Shown: positions 26,032-36,444 of the stretch, one piece after another | Position numbering within the stretch: the stretch's first letter is position 1 | Layout: every line of letters begins with the position of its first letter | Assembly: GCA_049323455.1 (NCBI GenBank) | Contig: JBMONF010000017.1 | Coordinates: 66,181 to 130,180 of the forward strand | Direction of reading: 5' to 3' | DNA length: 64,000 nucleotides | From: Hypericibacter sp049323455 | GTDB lineage: Bacteria > Pseudomonadota > Alphaproteobacteria > Dongiales > Dongiaceae | Translations under genes and position numbers: made by a program | The notes under the pieces: generated by a model | What the model was told of the DNA's origin: nothing | The model's input: only the letters and a program-made list of their open reading frames with translations | Database searches by the model: none

Positions 26032-27294
26032 TCAGTCCTTGAACCGCTCGATGATCTGCTTCGCGCGCGCCTCGACCGCACCGACGATGCGCCCGACGAC
26101 GGGGCGATCCTGCCCGGCAGCGGCGAATTGCGCGCGGAGCATCTGCGCTTCTGGAGGAAGCCGGCGCGCGAGCTCGAGCAGCCGGCGGCGCACCTGCGGC
26201 GCCCCCAGCCCCGTTTCCTTGGCGAAGCGCTCCCAGTGTCGCGGATGGAGCTGATCGAACTCGTCCTTGCCGGCGAGCTTCATGGCGAAGCGCGGCGACA
26301 GGCCCGGATAGACCGCCGTCGAGGAGATGTCGTAGAGCGGCGCCAGCTCGGTCCCCGCGGCGTCGTAGAGCAGCGAGAAGTTCTTGGCGTGCGCGTCGTT
26401 GTTGCCGACGAGGAGGTTGAAGAGAACGCCGTCGAGAAGCCGCAGCAGATCGACGGCGGGACGCGCGCTGGCGCGACGCACCAGCTCGAAGCACCGCGCA
26501 AGCGTCGGGCCGCCTTCGGCCTGGTACTTGATCTCGGGCGGATAGCCCAGCGCCTGGCAGAAGTCCTCCTGGTGCAGGCGTCGAATCGTGCCGTCTTCCG
26601 CCCGCCGGCGGTCGTAGCGTTCGACCAGCAGGAAGTCGCGCCCCTTGACGCTGCGCAGCTCGGCGGCCACGGCGTGAAGCCCGAGCGCGCGGGCGAGGGC
26701 GAGGCAGAAGCCCTCGTTATGGACCGTGTCCTCGAAGCGCCGGATCGGCGGCTTCAGGATGTGGGAGCTCGGCCTGTCGTCGAGCGGCAGCGCGATCCGG
26801 CCGTCGCGAAGCAGCACCGGCAGCTTGTCTTGCGCGCCGGCGAGGCTGAGGCGCACGCCCGCCTCGCCCGCCAGCAGCGGGCGCTCGGGGAGAATCTCGA
26901 TGATGCGGGCGAGCTCGTCTTCTCCGAGCGGGCGATAGCCGGCCGCCGCCGCCGTCCGCGCCGGCGGCTCCTCGCCCGGATGGCGGAAGGTGACGGCGCC
27001 GGCGCACTCGCCGCCGATGCGGTCGATCATCGCGAAATCGTTGCGCGCGGAGATGCCGAGCGCGCGGGCCACGAGGTCGCGCTTCTCGGCTTCGGGCAGG
27101 AGCCCGGCGAAGAACGGACGGGCCTCGCGATGGCCGAAGGGCTCGGGCCGCAGCGGCAGGGAGAGCGACAGCGGCGCGCGGGCCGGATCGGCGAGCCAGG
27201 CTGCGTCGTAGGCGAAGCGGAGCTGGCCGGCCTCGTCCTGCTCCAGCAGGCCGACCTTGTGGCCGTGCAGGAAGACGTCAAGCTGCCGGGCCAC
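26032..27294 (-). CDS. hipA: HipA-type serine/threonine kinase toxin
   Basis: A 420-residue kinase. The N-terminal subdomain starts RQLDVFLHGHKVGLLEQDEAG. The kinase core has the P-loop-like RLSLAGAQDKLPV, the catalytic segment LVGNNDAHAKNFSLLYD (Asp and Asn of the N-x-D-x-H-x-K-N motif) and the metal-binding APLYDISS. HipA proteins phosphorylate glutamyl-tRNA synthetase, or related targets, and halt growth until neutralised by HipB. GTG 27294 is chosen: AGGAAGAAG precedes it and it overlaps the end of hipB by 17 bp; an ATG at 27351 is the alternative. All catalytic motifs are intact. A gltX gene lies in this window (48856), though well away from the locus. Confidence 0.92.
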   Translation of the reverse strand: MARQLDVFLHGHKVGLLEQDEAGQLRFAYDAAWLADPARAPLSLSLPLRPEPFGHREARPFFAGLLPEAEKRDLVARALGISARNDFAMIDRIGGECAGAVTFRHPGEEPPARTAAAAGYRPLGEDELARIIEILPERPLLAGEAGVRLSLAGAQDKLPVLLRDGRIALPLDDRPSSHILKPPIRRFEDTVHNEGFCLALARALGLHAVAAELRSVKGRDFLLVERYDRRRAEDGTIRRLHQEDFCQALGYPPEIKYQAEGGPTLARCFELVRRASARPAVDLLRLLDGVLFNLLVGNNDAHAKNFSLLYDAAGTELAPLYDISSTAVYPGLSPRFAMKLAGKDEFDQLHPRHWERFAKETGLGAPQVRRRLLELARRLPPEAQMLRAQFAAAGQDRPVVGRIVGAVEARAKQIIERFKD

Positions 27295-27571
27295 GGCGCT
27301 TCTTCTTCCTGCCGGGTTTGCTCGTGGAGGCGCCGGTCGGCGCTGCGGCAAGATCGATCCCCGGCGGCGGCGTCAGGGTGACGGAGATACCGAGCGTCTG
27401 GAGGACTTGGAGGACCTTGCCGGCCTGGGCCGTTGGTTTGCCGGCTTCCAGCTCGATCACGAAGCGACGGTTCGTGCCTGAGGTCAGGGCGAGCTGATCT
27501 TGCGTCAGCCCGAGCGCTTTGCGGACGGACTTTACAAAACCTCCCAGCTCTTTGAGCGTCCACACAAGCAT
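27278..27571 (-). CDS. hipB: HipB-type XRE antitoxin/autorepressor
   Basis: A 97-residue protein with a Xre/Cro helix-turn-helix (FVKSVRKALGLTQDQLALTSG, then NRRFVIELEAGKPTA) and a basic tail (SKPGRKKKRR). It binds HipA and represses the operon. ATG 27571 is chosen over ATG 27607 because the intervening 36 bases contain one of three palindromic operators, which would otherwise be coding. The gene overlaps hipA by 17 bp, the usual antitoxin-first order. Expected to act through the sites at 27577-27693. Confidence 0.88.
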   Translation of the reverse strand: MLVWTLKELGGFVKSVRKALGLTQDQLALTSGTNRRFVIELEAGKPTAQAGKVLQVLQTLGISVTLTPPPGIDLAAAPTGASTSKPGRKKKRRGPAA

Positions 27572-27576
27572 GACAA

Positions 27577-27693
27577 TGTTCCCGAGCGGGAACATAGCTT
27601 TGCTCAAGGGCGGCTGTCAATAGAAATGTTCCCGATCGGGAACAAAGCCTCTGAAGACGAGGCAACAGCGTGAAATGTCCCCGATCGGGACCA
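27577..27693 (-). promoter_or_regulatory. Three-site palindromic hipBA operator
   Basis: Three 18-bp inverted repeats lie just upstream of hipB. TGTTCCCGAGCGGGAACA is at 27577-27594 and TGTTCCCGATCGGGAACA (a perfect palindrome) at 27627-27644. TGTCCCCGATCGGGACCA is at 27676-27693. Their centres are 50 and 49 bp apart, close to five helical turns, so bound HipB dimers would sit on the same face of the DNA. The promoter should lie among them. HipB autorepression through multiple spaced operators is known for E. coli hipBA, whose sites have a different sequence. Confidence 0.85.
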
Positions 27694-27778
27694 TGCACGC
27701 CGGATCAGCATCTCCTTTTGCGCTGTCGGCAATCTTGCCGCGACATACACTCGGTCATTGCAAATATTTGCTGAATAA

Positions 27779-27853
27779 TGGTGGGCGCGACAGGGATTGA
27801 ACCTGTGACCCCTCCCGTGTGAAGGGAGTGCTCTCCCGCTGAGCTACGCGCCC
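27779..27853 (-). tRNA. tRNA-Val(CAC)
   Basis: Read on the minus strand, 72 bases fold as a complete cloverleaf followed by an encoded CCA (27781-27779). The acceptor stem is GGGCGCG paired with CGCGCCC, the D stem GCTC with GAGC, the anticodon stem CTCCC with GGGAG around the loop TTCACAC (anticodon CAC), and the T stem ACAGG with CCTGT around TTCAATC. It decodes GUG. The gene is the presumed integration target of the hipBA element on its 3' side and remains intact. Confidence 0.95.
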
Positions 27854-28094
27854 GTTCCGGGGAAAATCGGCCGCCCGAGGCTCGTCTTCGGCCGGCAAGG
27901 CGCGCAGCTTTAAGCCAAGCCGCCCGGCCCTGTCAACCGGCCGACGGCCGGCCCAAATCCGAGCTTGGCCAAGCCCTTCCGGTCCGGGGTGGCGCCCGTT
28001 TCCGGGGGCCGCTAGACTCCGCCTCGAACTTTCCGCAATTGCGATCTATCCCTCGAGAACCGATCAGGGGATCAACGGCTCGAGAGACTGGCCC

Positions 28095-28922
28095 ATGCTC
28101 CGTCCATCCTGGCGTTTTTCGGCCGGCTTCATGCTGGCCTTCGCCCTTCTGGCCGCGGCCCTGCCGGCTCGGGCGGAGGACAGCCGCCTCGTGCGGCTCA
28201 GCTATTACGGCTATCTCGGCAACATCCAGGTCGGGCAGATCGACCTGACGATCGAGATGGCGCCGGGTGCGAGGCCGGCGCGCGATTACACCATCGCTGC
28301 CAACCTGACCCTGTCGGGGGCCTATGCCAAGCTGCTGCCATTCCGCTGGCAGGGCGAGGCGCGCGGCGGCACCGGCAAAGAGGGCGTCCGGCCCGCGAGC
28401 TATCAGAGCCGGATGGACCTGCTCGGCAACCACGAGGCCATGGCCCTGGCCTATCGTCCGGACGGCCAGGTGGAAGTGCAGAGCACTCCGCCCACGGTCG
28501 AAAGCCGGATTGCGCGCGAGCGAGGGCTCGGGCGGGGCACCGTCGATCCCTTGAGCGCCGCCGTCTTGGTCGTCGATACCGTGCTCAGGACCGGTCGCTG
28601 CGAAGCGACGGTGCCGGTGTTCGACGGCGCGCGCCGCTACGATCTCAGCTTCGCGTCGGTCGGCCAGGACGTGATCGAGCGCACCTTCTTCTCCACTTAC
28701 GAAGGGCCGGCGATGCGTTGCTCGGCCACGGCGCACCTGCTCGCGGGCTTCCAGCCCAACGCCACCAGCTCCGGCTTCTATCCGAGCCGCACGGATCTGT
28801 GGCTGGCCCGGGCCGTGTCCGACGCGCCGCCGATCCCGGTCAGGGTGGTGGCCGAGAGCAGGATGGGCCTCATGCGGGTCGAACTGGTCCAGGCGACCAC
28901 GGTCGCCGCGGCGACGCCCTGA
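28095..28922 (+). CDS. DUF3108 family exported protein
   Basis: A 275-residue protein with a signal peptide (residues 1-27, core FMLAFALLAAALPARA) and a beta-rich mature domain. Segments such as LSYYGYLGNIQVGQIDLTIE, GTVDPLSAAVLVVD and GRRYDLSF-like strands are typical of the DUF3108 family, found in the envelope of many proteobacteria with no established function. No operon partner is seen: the tRNA lies 241 bp upstream and the next gene is convergent (19 bp away). Confidence 0.8.
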   Translation: MLRPSWRFSAGFMLAFALLAAALPARAEDSRLVRLSYYGYLGNIQVGQIDLTIEMAPGARPARDYTIAANLTLSGAYAKLLPFRWQGEARGGTGKEGVRPASYQSRMDLLGNHEAMALAYRPDGQVEVQSTPPTVESRIARERGLGRGTVDPLSAAVLVVDTVLRTGRCEATVPVFDGARRYDLSFASVGQDVIERTFFSTYEGPAMRCSATAHLLAGFQPNATSSGFYPSRTDLWLARAVSDAPPIPVRVVAESRMGLMRVELVQATTVAAATP

Positions 28923-28941
28923 GTCGGGCCCTCGCGGCGCC

Positions 28942-29664
28942 TCACGCGCCGCTACCGAGCCGCCCCAGGGCCGCCGGAATCGCGGCGAAATCCTCCAGCA
29001 CCAGATCGGCGCCGAGATCCGCGGAACGGCCCTGGCTGTAGCCGTAAGCCATGACGATGACCGGCATGGCGAGCGCCTTGGCCGGCTCGACGTCGTTGCG
29101 GCTGTCGCCGATCATGACGGCGCGGCCGGGGTCGGCGCCGATCGCCGCCAGCGTCGCCGAGACATGGTCGGGATGGGGCTTGCGGCGCTCGACGGCGTCG
29201 GCGCCGAGCGCGGCACCGAAGAACGGGGTCAGCTCCAACGCGTCCAGGACGGCGTCGGTGGCCCGTTGCGGCTTGTTGGTGCAGACGGCGCAGCGAAGGC
29301 CGGCCTCGGCCAGCGCCCGCAGCGTCTCGACCACGCCGGGGTAGGGCCGGGTCAGCGCGATCGGATCGGCCTCGTAATGCTCGAGGAAACGGGCGAGATA
29401 GTGCGGGACGTCCCCGGGGCGATGGTCCACGGCGCGCGCCGCGAGCGCCCGCTCCACCAGCGTGCCGGCGCCGTCGCCGATCATGGCCCTGACCTCGGGC
29501 TCCGGCAGCGCCGGCCTGCCCAGCTCGGCCATGAGCCGGTTCAGCGCCGCGGCGATGTCGGGCGCGCTGTCGATCAGCGTGCCGTCGAGATCGAACACCA
29601 ATGCGTTACGGTCGATGGACAAGACTGTCTCCGCCATGAAATCGCCACGGGACGGCTGTCCCAT
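28942..29664 (-). CDS. gph: Phosphoglycolate phosphatase (HAD superfamily)
   Basis: A 240-residue HAD hydrolase with the nucleophile motif DLDGTLIDS (about residues 25-33), the cap domain, motif II (CAVCTNK), Lys of motif III (RRKPHPDHV) and motif IV (MIGDSRNDVEPA). It dephosphorylates 2-phosphoglycolate arising from DNA repair or oxygenase side reactions. A start nine codons later (29637) is equally plausible. The gene is divergent from glmU (170 bp between starts). Specificity is by overall similarity; other HAD substrates cannot be excluded. Confidence 0.85.
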   Translation of the reverse strand: MGQPSRGDFMAETVLSIDRNALVFDLDGTLIDSAPDIAAALNRLMAELGRPALPEPEVRAMIGDGAGTLVERALAARAVDHRPGDVPHYLARFLEHYEADPIALTRPYPGVVETLRALAEAGLRCAVCTNKPQRATDAVLDALELTPFFGAALGADAVERRKPHPDHVSATLAAIGADPGRAVMIGDSRNDVEPAKALAMPVIVMAYGYSQGRSADLGADLVLEDFAAIPAALGRLGSGA

Positions 29665-29834
29665 GGAAATGCTGTGGTTCTTGGAGCCGCGGCCCGGCTA
29701 TGGCAGGGTGCCCCCGCCGGCACCGGCCAGCGCGCCCCCGAGTCGGGAACCGTTCATGCCGGATCGCGCTCCGCCGGACAAGGCGTTATCGACGGATCGC
29801 CGTTGCCCAGGGTCATAACGACGAAACCTTGCTC

Positions 29835-31265
29835 ATGCCGCCTTCCCGCCCCGCCGCCGTCATTCTTGCCGCAGGCAAAGGCACCCGGATGAAGTCCAGG
29901 CGGCCCAAGGTGATGCATGCCATCGCCGGGCGGCCGATGATCGGCCATGTCATGGCGGCGCTAGCGCCTTTGCGCTGCGATCCGGTCGTGGCGGTGATCG
30001 CGCCCGGCATGGAGGAGGTCGCCGCCGCGGTGGCGCCGGCCAAGATCGCCTATCAGCGCGAGCAGCTCGGCACCGGCCACGCGGTGATGGCGGCGCAGCC
30101 TGCGCTCGACGGGATCCAGGGTGATCTGCTCGTGCTCTACGGAGACACGCCCTTCATCGCCACCGCGACCCTCGAAGCGATGCTCGAGCGCCGCGCCGCC
30201 GAGGACGATCCGGCCGTGGTGGTGCTGGGTTTCCGTCCCGCCGATGCCGGCGACTATGGCCGCTTGATCGTGGATGGCGCTGGCGGGCTCGAGGCCATCA
30301 TCGAGGCGCGCGACGCGAGCCCGGCCGAGCGCGCGATCGGGCTGTGCAACGCTGGCGTGATGGCGCTCGACGCCCGGCGCATGCTGCCCCTCCTGAAGGC
30401 GCTCAGGAACGAGAACGCGAAGGGCGAATACTATCTGACCGACCTCGTGGCGCTCGCCCGCGCGCGCGACTGGAACTGCGCCGTGGTCGAGGCGCCGGCT
30501 GCGGAGCTGATGGGCGTCAACAGCCGCGCCGACCTCGCCGCCGCCGAGCGCGCGTTTCAGCAGAGGCGACGCGCAGCCGCGATGGCGGAGGGGGCCACGC
30601 TGCAGGATCCCGACACGGTCTATTTCAGCTATGACACGCGGATCGGGCGCGACGTGGTGATCGGCCCGCATGTGGTGTTCGGGCCCGGCGTCGAGATCGA
30701 GGACGAGGTCGGGATCCGCGGCTTCTGCCATATCGAAGGGGCCCGCATCGCCAGGGGCGCGCTGATCGGCCCGTTCGCGCGGCTCAGGCCCGGCGCCGCG
30801 ATCGAGGCCGACGCCCACATCGGCAATTTCGTCGAGGTCAAGAACGCGACGATCGGCCGGGGCGCCAAGGCCAACCACCTGACCTATATCGGCGACGCCG
30901 AGATCGGCGCCGGCACCAATATCGGCGCCGGCACCATCACCGTGAACTATGACGGTTTCCGCAAGTCGCGCACGGTGATCGGGCCTGAGGCGTCGATCGG
31001 CTCCAACAGCGCGCTGGTGGCGCCGGTCAAGGTCGGCGCCGGGGCCATCGTGGGGGCCGGCAGCGTCATCACCGAGGATGTGCCCGCCGATGCCATGGCG
31101 ATCGCTCGGGGCCGGCAGGTCAATCTGCCGGGGCGCGCGCGCCGGTTCCGCGAGGAGCGTGGTGGCGTGAAACCCAAGACCAGGATGCCCGCTACGGCCA
31201 GGTCGAAAGCGGGCGGTCCGGCCAAGACCAAGGCGAAGCGCGCCAAGCGAAAGAAAAGCAGGTAA
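29835..31265 (+). CDS. glmU: Bifunctional UDP-GlcNAc pyrophosphorylase / GlcN-1-P acetyltransferase
   Basis: A 476-residue bifunctional enzyme of UDP-N-acetylglucosamine synthesis. The N-terminal uridyltransferase has LAAGKGTRMKSRRPKVMH and YGDTPF. The C-terminal acetyltransferase is a left-handed beta-helix of hexapeptide repeats with the catalytic region NLTYIGDAEIG-like and ITVNYDGFRKSRT. The last 30 residues or so form a Lys/Arg/Ala-rich tail (SKAGGPAKTKAKRAKRKKS) not normally seen in GlmU. ATG 29835 is chosen from the pyrophosphorylase motif that follows. glmS starts 60 bp downstream, so the pathway's two enzymes are likely cotranscribed. Confidence 0.95.
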   Translation: MPPSRPAAVILAAGKGTRMKSRRPKVMHAIAGRPMIGHVMAALAPLRCDPVVAVIAPGMEEVAAAVAPAKIAYQREQLGTGHAVMAAQPALDGIQGDLLVLYGDTPFIATATLEAMLERRAAEDDPAVVVLGFRPADAGDYGRLIVDGAGGLEAIIEARDASPAERAIGLCNAGVMALDARRMLPLLKALRNENAKGEYYLTDLVALARARDWNCAVVEAPAAELMGVNSRADLAAAERAFQQRRRAAAMAEGATLQDPDTVYFSYDTRIGRDVVIGPHVVFGPGVEIEDEVGIRGFCHIEGARIARGALIGPFARLRPGAAIEADAHIGNFVEVKNATIGRGAKANHLTYIGDAEIGAGTNIGAGTITVNYDGFRKSRTVIGPEASIGSNSALVAPVKVGAGAIVGAGSVITEDVPADAMAIARGRQVNLPGRARRFREERGGVKPKTRMPATARSKAGGPAKTKAKRAKRKKSR

Positions 31266-31324
31266 CGGCCCATCCGGCCGCCTCATTCCGAGGTAGCCGA
31301 GAGAGCGTCGAGGAGGGCAGGTTC

Positions 31325-33145
<1,821 letters not shown>

Positions 33146-33155
33146 GGGACGGGAA

Positions 33156-33187
33156 AAAGGCGGCGCTCCTGCTGAAGCGCCGCCTTT
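33156..33187 (+). terminator. Rho-independent terminator after glmS
   Basis: A perfect 12-bp stem, AAAGGCGGCGCT with AGCGCCGCCTTT, around an 8-base loop, 10 bp past the glmS stop codon. The A-run before and T-run after the hairpin suit a terminator of the glmUS transcript and could also act in the reverse direction. Confidence 0.85.
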
Positions 33188-33194
33188 CCTCATT

Positions 33195-33328
33195 CGTCAT
33201 TCCCGCGCCTGCGGGCTTCGCCCGCAACTCTATGATCGCCGGCGAAGCTGGCCCCGGGAATCCATCTCGAAGCTTGGTCCTGACCGATCCATGGATCCCG
33301 GCTCGCGCTTCGCTTGGCCGGGATGACG
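33195..33328. repeat. Intergenic inverted-repeat element
   Basis: The ends TCATTCCCGCG and GCCGGGATGACG are imperfect inverted complements, and the interior contains a second hairpin (GCGGGCTTCGCCCGC) and GGGAATCCAT/ATGGATCCC arms. This is the pattern of palindromic intergenic elements common in alphaproteobacterial chromosomes. It separates the glmS terminator from gabT. Confidence 0.6.
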
Positions 33329-33350
33329 CAACCGCCTGATGGCTGTCGCC

Positions 33351-34634
33351 TCAGCCCAGCGCCTGGTCGAGCGACCTCTCGATGATGTCGAGCCCTTCGT
33401 CCACCAGCGCGTCGCTGGCCGTGAGCGGCACCAGGAGGCGCAGCACGTTGCCGTAGAGGCCGCAGGACAGCAGGATCAGCCCGTTCTCCTGCGCCTTGGT
33501 CACGACCTTCTTGGTGAGATCGGGATCGGGCTCGTTGGTGGCGCGGTCCTTGACCAGCTCGACCGCCACCATGGCACCCAGCCCGCGCACGTCGCCGATG
33601 CAGGAGAAGCGGTTCTTCTTCGCCATGGCGCCGAGCCGCTCCTTCATGCGCTTGCCCATCTCTTCGGCGCGTTCGAGCAGCTTCTCCTCCTCGATCACGT
33701 CGAGCACGGCGAGGCCGGCCGCTAGGCCGATCGGGCTGCCGCCGTAGGTGCCGCCGAGGCCGCCGGGCGGCACCGAATCCATCACGTCGGCACGGCCGAT
33801 CACGGCCGAGAGCGGGAAGCCGCCGGCGAGGCTCTTGGCCGAGGTGATGAGATCGGGCGCGATACCGCTATGCTCGATCGCGAACATCTTGCCCGTGCGC
33901 GCGATGCCGGCCTGCACCTCGTCGGAGACCAGCAGGATCTTGTGCTCGTCGCAGATCTTGCGCAGGGCCTGCACGAACTCCTTGGGCGCGATGTAGAAGC
34001 CGCCTTCGCCCTGGACCGGCTCGATCACGATGCAGGCGACGCGCGCCGGATCGATGTCGGCCTTGAACAGGGTCTGCAGCGCCTGGAGCGACTGCTCGAC
34101 CGTGACGCCGTGCAGCGGGTTGGGGAAGGGCGCGTGAAAGACCTCGGCCGGGAAGGGGCCGCCGACCTTGTAGGGCTGCACCTTGCCGGTCATGGCCATG
34201 GTCAGGCTGGTGCGGCCATGGAAGGCGCCGGCGAAGGTGATGACGCCGGTGCGGTTGGTGTAGTGCCGCGCGATCTTGACCGCGTTCTCGAGCGCCTCGG
34301 CGCCGGTGGTGAAGAAGATGGTCTTCTTGGCGAAAGCGCCCGGTGCCAGCTTGTTGAGGCGCTCCGCGAGCTGAATGTAGCTGTCGTAGGCCACCACCTG
34401 AAAGGCCGTGTGCGTGAACCGGCCCATCTGCCGCTCGACCGCGTCCATCACCTTCGGGTGGCGATGGCCGGTGTTGAGCACCGCGATGCCGCCGGCGAAA
34501 TCGATGTAGCGCTTGCCTTCGACGTCCCACAGCTCGGCGTTCTCGGCCTCGGCGGCGAAGAAGGGCATGGCGGTCGCCACGCCGCGCGGCACGGCGTTGC
34601 TGCGGCGTTGCAGCAGTTCCTGGTTGGTCGGCAT
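33351..34634 (-). CDS. gabT: 4-aminobutyrate (or 5-aminovalerate) aminotransferase
   Basis: A 427-residue class III PLP aminotransferase. The PLP-lysine is in SAKSLAGGFPLSAV, with the preceding Asp in LLVSDEVQAG; TTGAEALENAVKIAR and FHGRTSLTMAMTGK form the cofactor phosphate and substrate loops. It converts GABA plus 2-oxoglutarate to succinate semialdehyde plus glutamate. ATG 34634 has AGGGAGA about 7 bp upstream. It is divergent from gabD (281 bp between starts), and the two complete the GABA shunt. Confidence 0.93.
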   Translation of the reverse strand: MPTNQELLQRRSNAVPRGVATAMPFFAAEAENAELWDVEGKRYIDFAGGIAVLNTGHRHPKVMDAVERQMGRFTHTAFQVVAYDSYIQLAERLNKLAPGAFAKKTIFFTTGAEALENAVKIARHYTNRTGVITFAGAFHGRTSLTMAMTGKVQPYKVGGPFPAEVFHAPFPNPLHGVTVEQSLQALQTLFKADIDPARVACIVIEPVQGEGGFYIAPKEFVQALRKICDEHKILLVSDEVQAGIARTGKMFAIEHSGIAPDLITSAKSLAGGFPLSAVIGRADVMDSVPPGGLGGTYGGSPIGLAAGLAVLDVIEEEKLLERAEEMGKRMKERLGAMAKKNRFSCIGDVRGLGAMVAVELVKDRATNEPDPDLTKKVVTKAQENGLILLSCGLYGNVLRLLVPLTASDALVDEGLDIIERSLDQALG

Positions 34635-34848
34635 CTCGTTTCTCCCTGGAGCCCGCCGGCGCCCATGAGCCTCGCGCGAGGCGTGGCGGCCGCCGGATCG
34701 GATATCGCGTGGAAAGCCGGCATGGCGGATAGCACGAATCCGGCCTCGGCCGCCACCCCCGCCGGCGCCGCACCCCACGGTATTGAGGGGCCGGCGCCCG
34801 TGGTCGGACCAGCCATGCGCCCGCTGCAAAGGCCAGCGATTCAGCCGA

Positions 34849-34876
34849 TTGCGCCTGCGAAGACGGCGGCTATACT
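34849..34876 (+). promoter_or_regulatory. Predicted sigma70 promoter of gabD
   Basis: TTGCGC at 34849-34854 and TATACT at 34871-34876 are separated by 16 bp, about 40 bp upstream of the gabD start codon. Seen by eye only. Confidence 0.5.
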
Positions 34877-34915
34877 CCGCCCATCTCCCGCCAACCCGAG
34901 CCCCGAGGACGAACC

Positions 34916-36400
34916 ATGCAACAGGTCGCCATGAAGGTTGCCTCCCCGCTGCCCTTGAAGGATCCGCGACTGCTCCGCCAGCAGGCCTATATCAACGGCA
35001 AGTGGGTGAATGCCGATTCCGGCAAGACCATCGACGTCACCAACCCCGCGACCGGCGAGAAGCTCGGCACCGTCCCCAACATGGGGGCGGCCGAGACACG
35101 GCGCGCGATCGACGCCGCCAACGCGGCTTGGGGCCCCTGGCGCAAGAAGACGGCGAAGGAGCGCGCCAACATCCTGCGCAAGTGGTTCAACCTGATGATG
35201 GAGAACCAGGAGGACCTGGGCGTCATCCTGACGGCCGAGCAGGGCAAGCCGCTGGCCGAGGCCAAGGGCGAGATCGCCTACGGCGCCTCCTTCGTCGAGT
35301 GGTTCGCCGAGGAAGCCAAGCGCGTCTATGGCGACACCATTCCCGGCCATCAGCCCGACAAGCGCATCGTCGTGATCAAGGAGCCGGTCGGCGTGGTCGG
35401 CGCCATCACGCCCTGGAACTTCCCCAACGCGATGATCACGCGCAAATGTGCGCCGGCGCTCGCTGCCGGCTGCCCGGTCGTGATCAAGCCCGCCAGCGAG
35501 ACGCCCTATTCGGCCTTCGCGTTGGCGGAGCTCGCCGAGCGCGCGGGCTTCCCGGCCGGCGTCATCAACATCCTCACCGGCTCCGCGCGCGAGATCGGCG
35601 GCGAGCTCACCTCCAACCCGATCGTGCGCAAGATCTCCTTCACCGGCTCGACCGAGGTCGGCAAGATCCTGCTCAAGCAGAGCGCCGACACGGTCAAGAA
35701 GATGTCGATGGAGCTCGGCGGCAACGCGGCCTTCATCGTGTTCGACGACGCGGATCTCGATGCCGCGGTCGAGGGCGCGATGATGTCCAAGTACCGCAAC
35801 ACCGGCCAGACTTGCGTGTGCGCCAACCGCATCCTGGTGCAGGACAAGGTCTATGACGCCTTCGCCCAGAAGCTCGCCGCCGCGGTCGCCAAGCTCAGGG
35901 TCGGCGACGGCCTCAAGGGCGAGACGCAGCAGGGCCCGCTCATCAACATGAAGGCGGTGGAGAAGGTCGAGGAGCACATCGCGGACGCGGTCAAGAAGGG
36001 CGCCAAGGTGGTGGTCGGCGGCAAGCGCCATGCGCTGGGCGGCTCCTTCTTCGAGCCGACCGTGCTCGCCAACGTCACCACGCAGATGGCGGTGGCGCGC
36101 GAGGAGACCTTCGGGCCGGTGGCGCCGCTGTTCCGCTTCAAGACCGACGAGGAGGCCGTGGCGCTCGCCAACGACACCGAGTTCGGGCTGGCGAACTATT
36201 TCTACGCCCGCGATCTCGGCCGTGTCTGGCGCGTGGCCGAGGGCCTCGAGAGCGGCATCATCGGCATCAACACCGGCATCATCTCGACCGAGGTGGCGCC
36301 CTTCGGCGGCGTCAAGGAGTCGGGCTTCGGCCGCGAAGGCTCGAAATACGGCATGGATGACTTTCTGGTGATCAAGTACCTGTGCATGGGCGGCATCTGA
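34916..36400 (+). CDS. gabD: Succinate-semialdehyde dehydrogenase
   Basis: A 494-residue aldehyde dehydrogenase oxidising succinate semialdehyde to succinate, probably with NADP+. Motifs include the oxyanion Asn in TPWNFPNAMITRK, the cofactor loop FTGSTEVGK, the general base Glu in MELGGNAAFIV and the nucleophile Cys in NTGQTCVCANRI. The second Cys two residues after the nucleophile matches the redox-sensitive pair of GabD enzymes. It is divergent from gabT; together they degrade GABA into the TCA cycle. Confidence 0.94.
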   Translation: MQQVAMKVASPLPLKDPRLLRQQAYINGKWVNADSGKTIDVTNPATGEKLGTVPNMGAAETRRAIDAANAAWGPWRKKTAKERANILRKWFNLMMENQEDLGVILTAEQGKPLAEAKGEIAYGASFVEWFAEEAKRVYGDTIPGHQPDKRIVVIKEPVGVVGAITPWNFPNAMITRKCAPALAAGCPVVIKPASETPYSAFALAELAERAGFPAGVINILTGSAREIGGELTSNPIVRKISFTGSTEVGKILLKQSADTVKKMSMELGGNAAFIVFDDADLDAAVEGAMMSKYRNTGQTCVCANRILVQDKVYDAFAQKLAAAVAKLRVGDGLKGETQQGPLINMKAVEKVEEHIADAVKKGAKVVVGGKRHALGGSFFEPTVLANVTTQMAVAREETFGPVAPLFRFKTDEEAVALANDTEFGLANYFYARDLGRVWRVAEGLESGIIGINTGIISTEVAPFGGVKESGFGREGSKYGMDDFLVIKYLCMGGI

Positions 36401-36444
36401 TCCGGCGCCCCCGCAGATAGCACCCCTTTGCCGTCGGGTGCCCG

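Larger units (their letters stand above)
25581..27825. mobile_element. Relic tRNA-Val-integrated element carrying hipBA, no integrase
   Basis: The 2.2-kb segment between the two 49-bp repeats has the layout of an element inserted into tRNA-Val, with the intact tRNA kept at the right end. Inside are only hipB and hipA, their operators, and a roughly 400-bp stretch (25630-26031) without a recognisable gene. That stretch holds a GC-rich hairpin at 25641-25660 and an imperfect trinucleotide run at 25691-25744 (TCN/AGC units). No integrase or excisionase frame is present, so the element cannot move by itself: it is either a deletion derivative of a larger island or a cassette mobilised in trans. 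Boundaries are inferred from the repeats. Confidence 0.65.
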
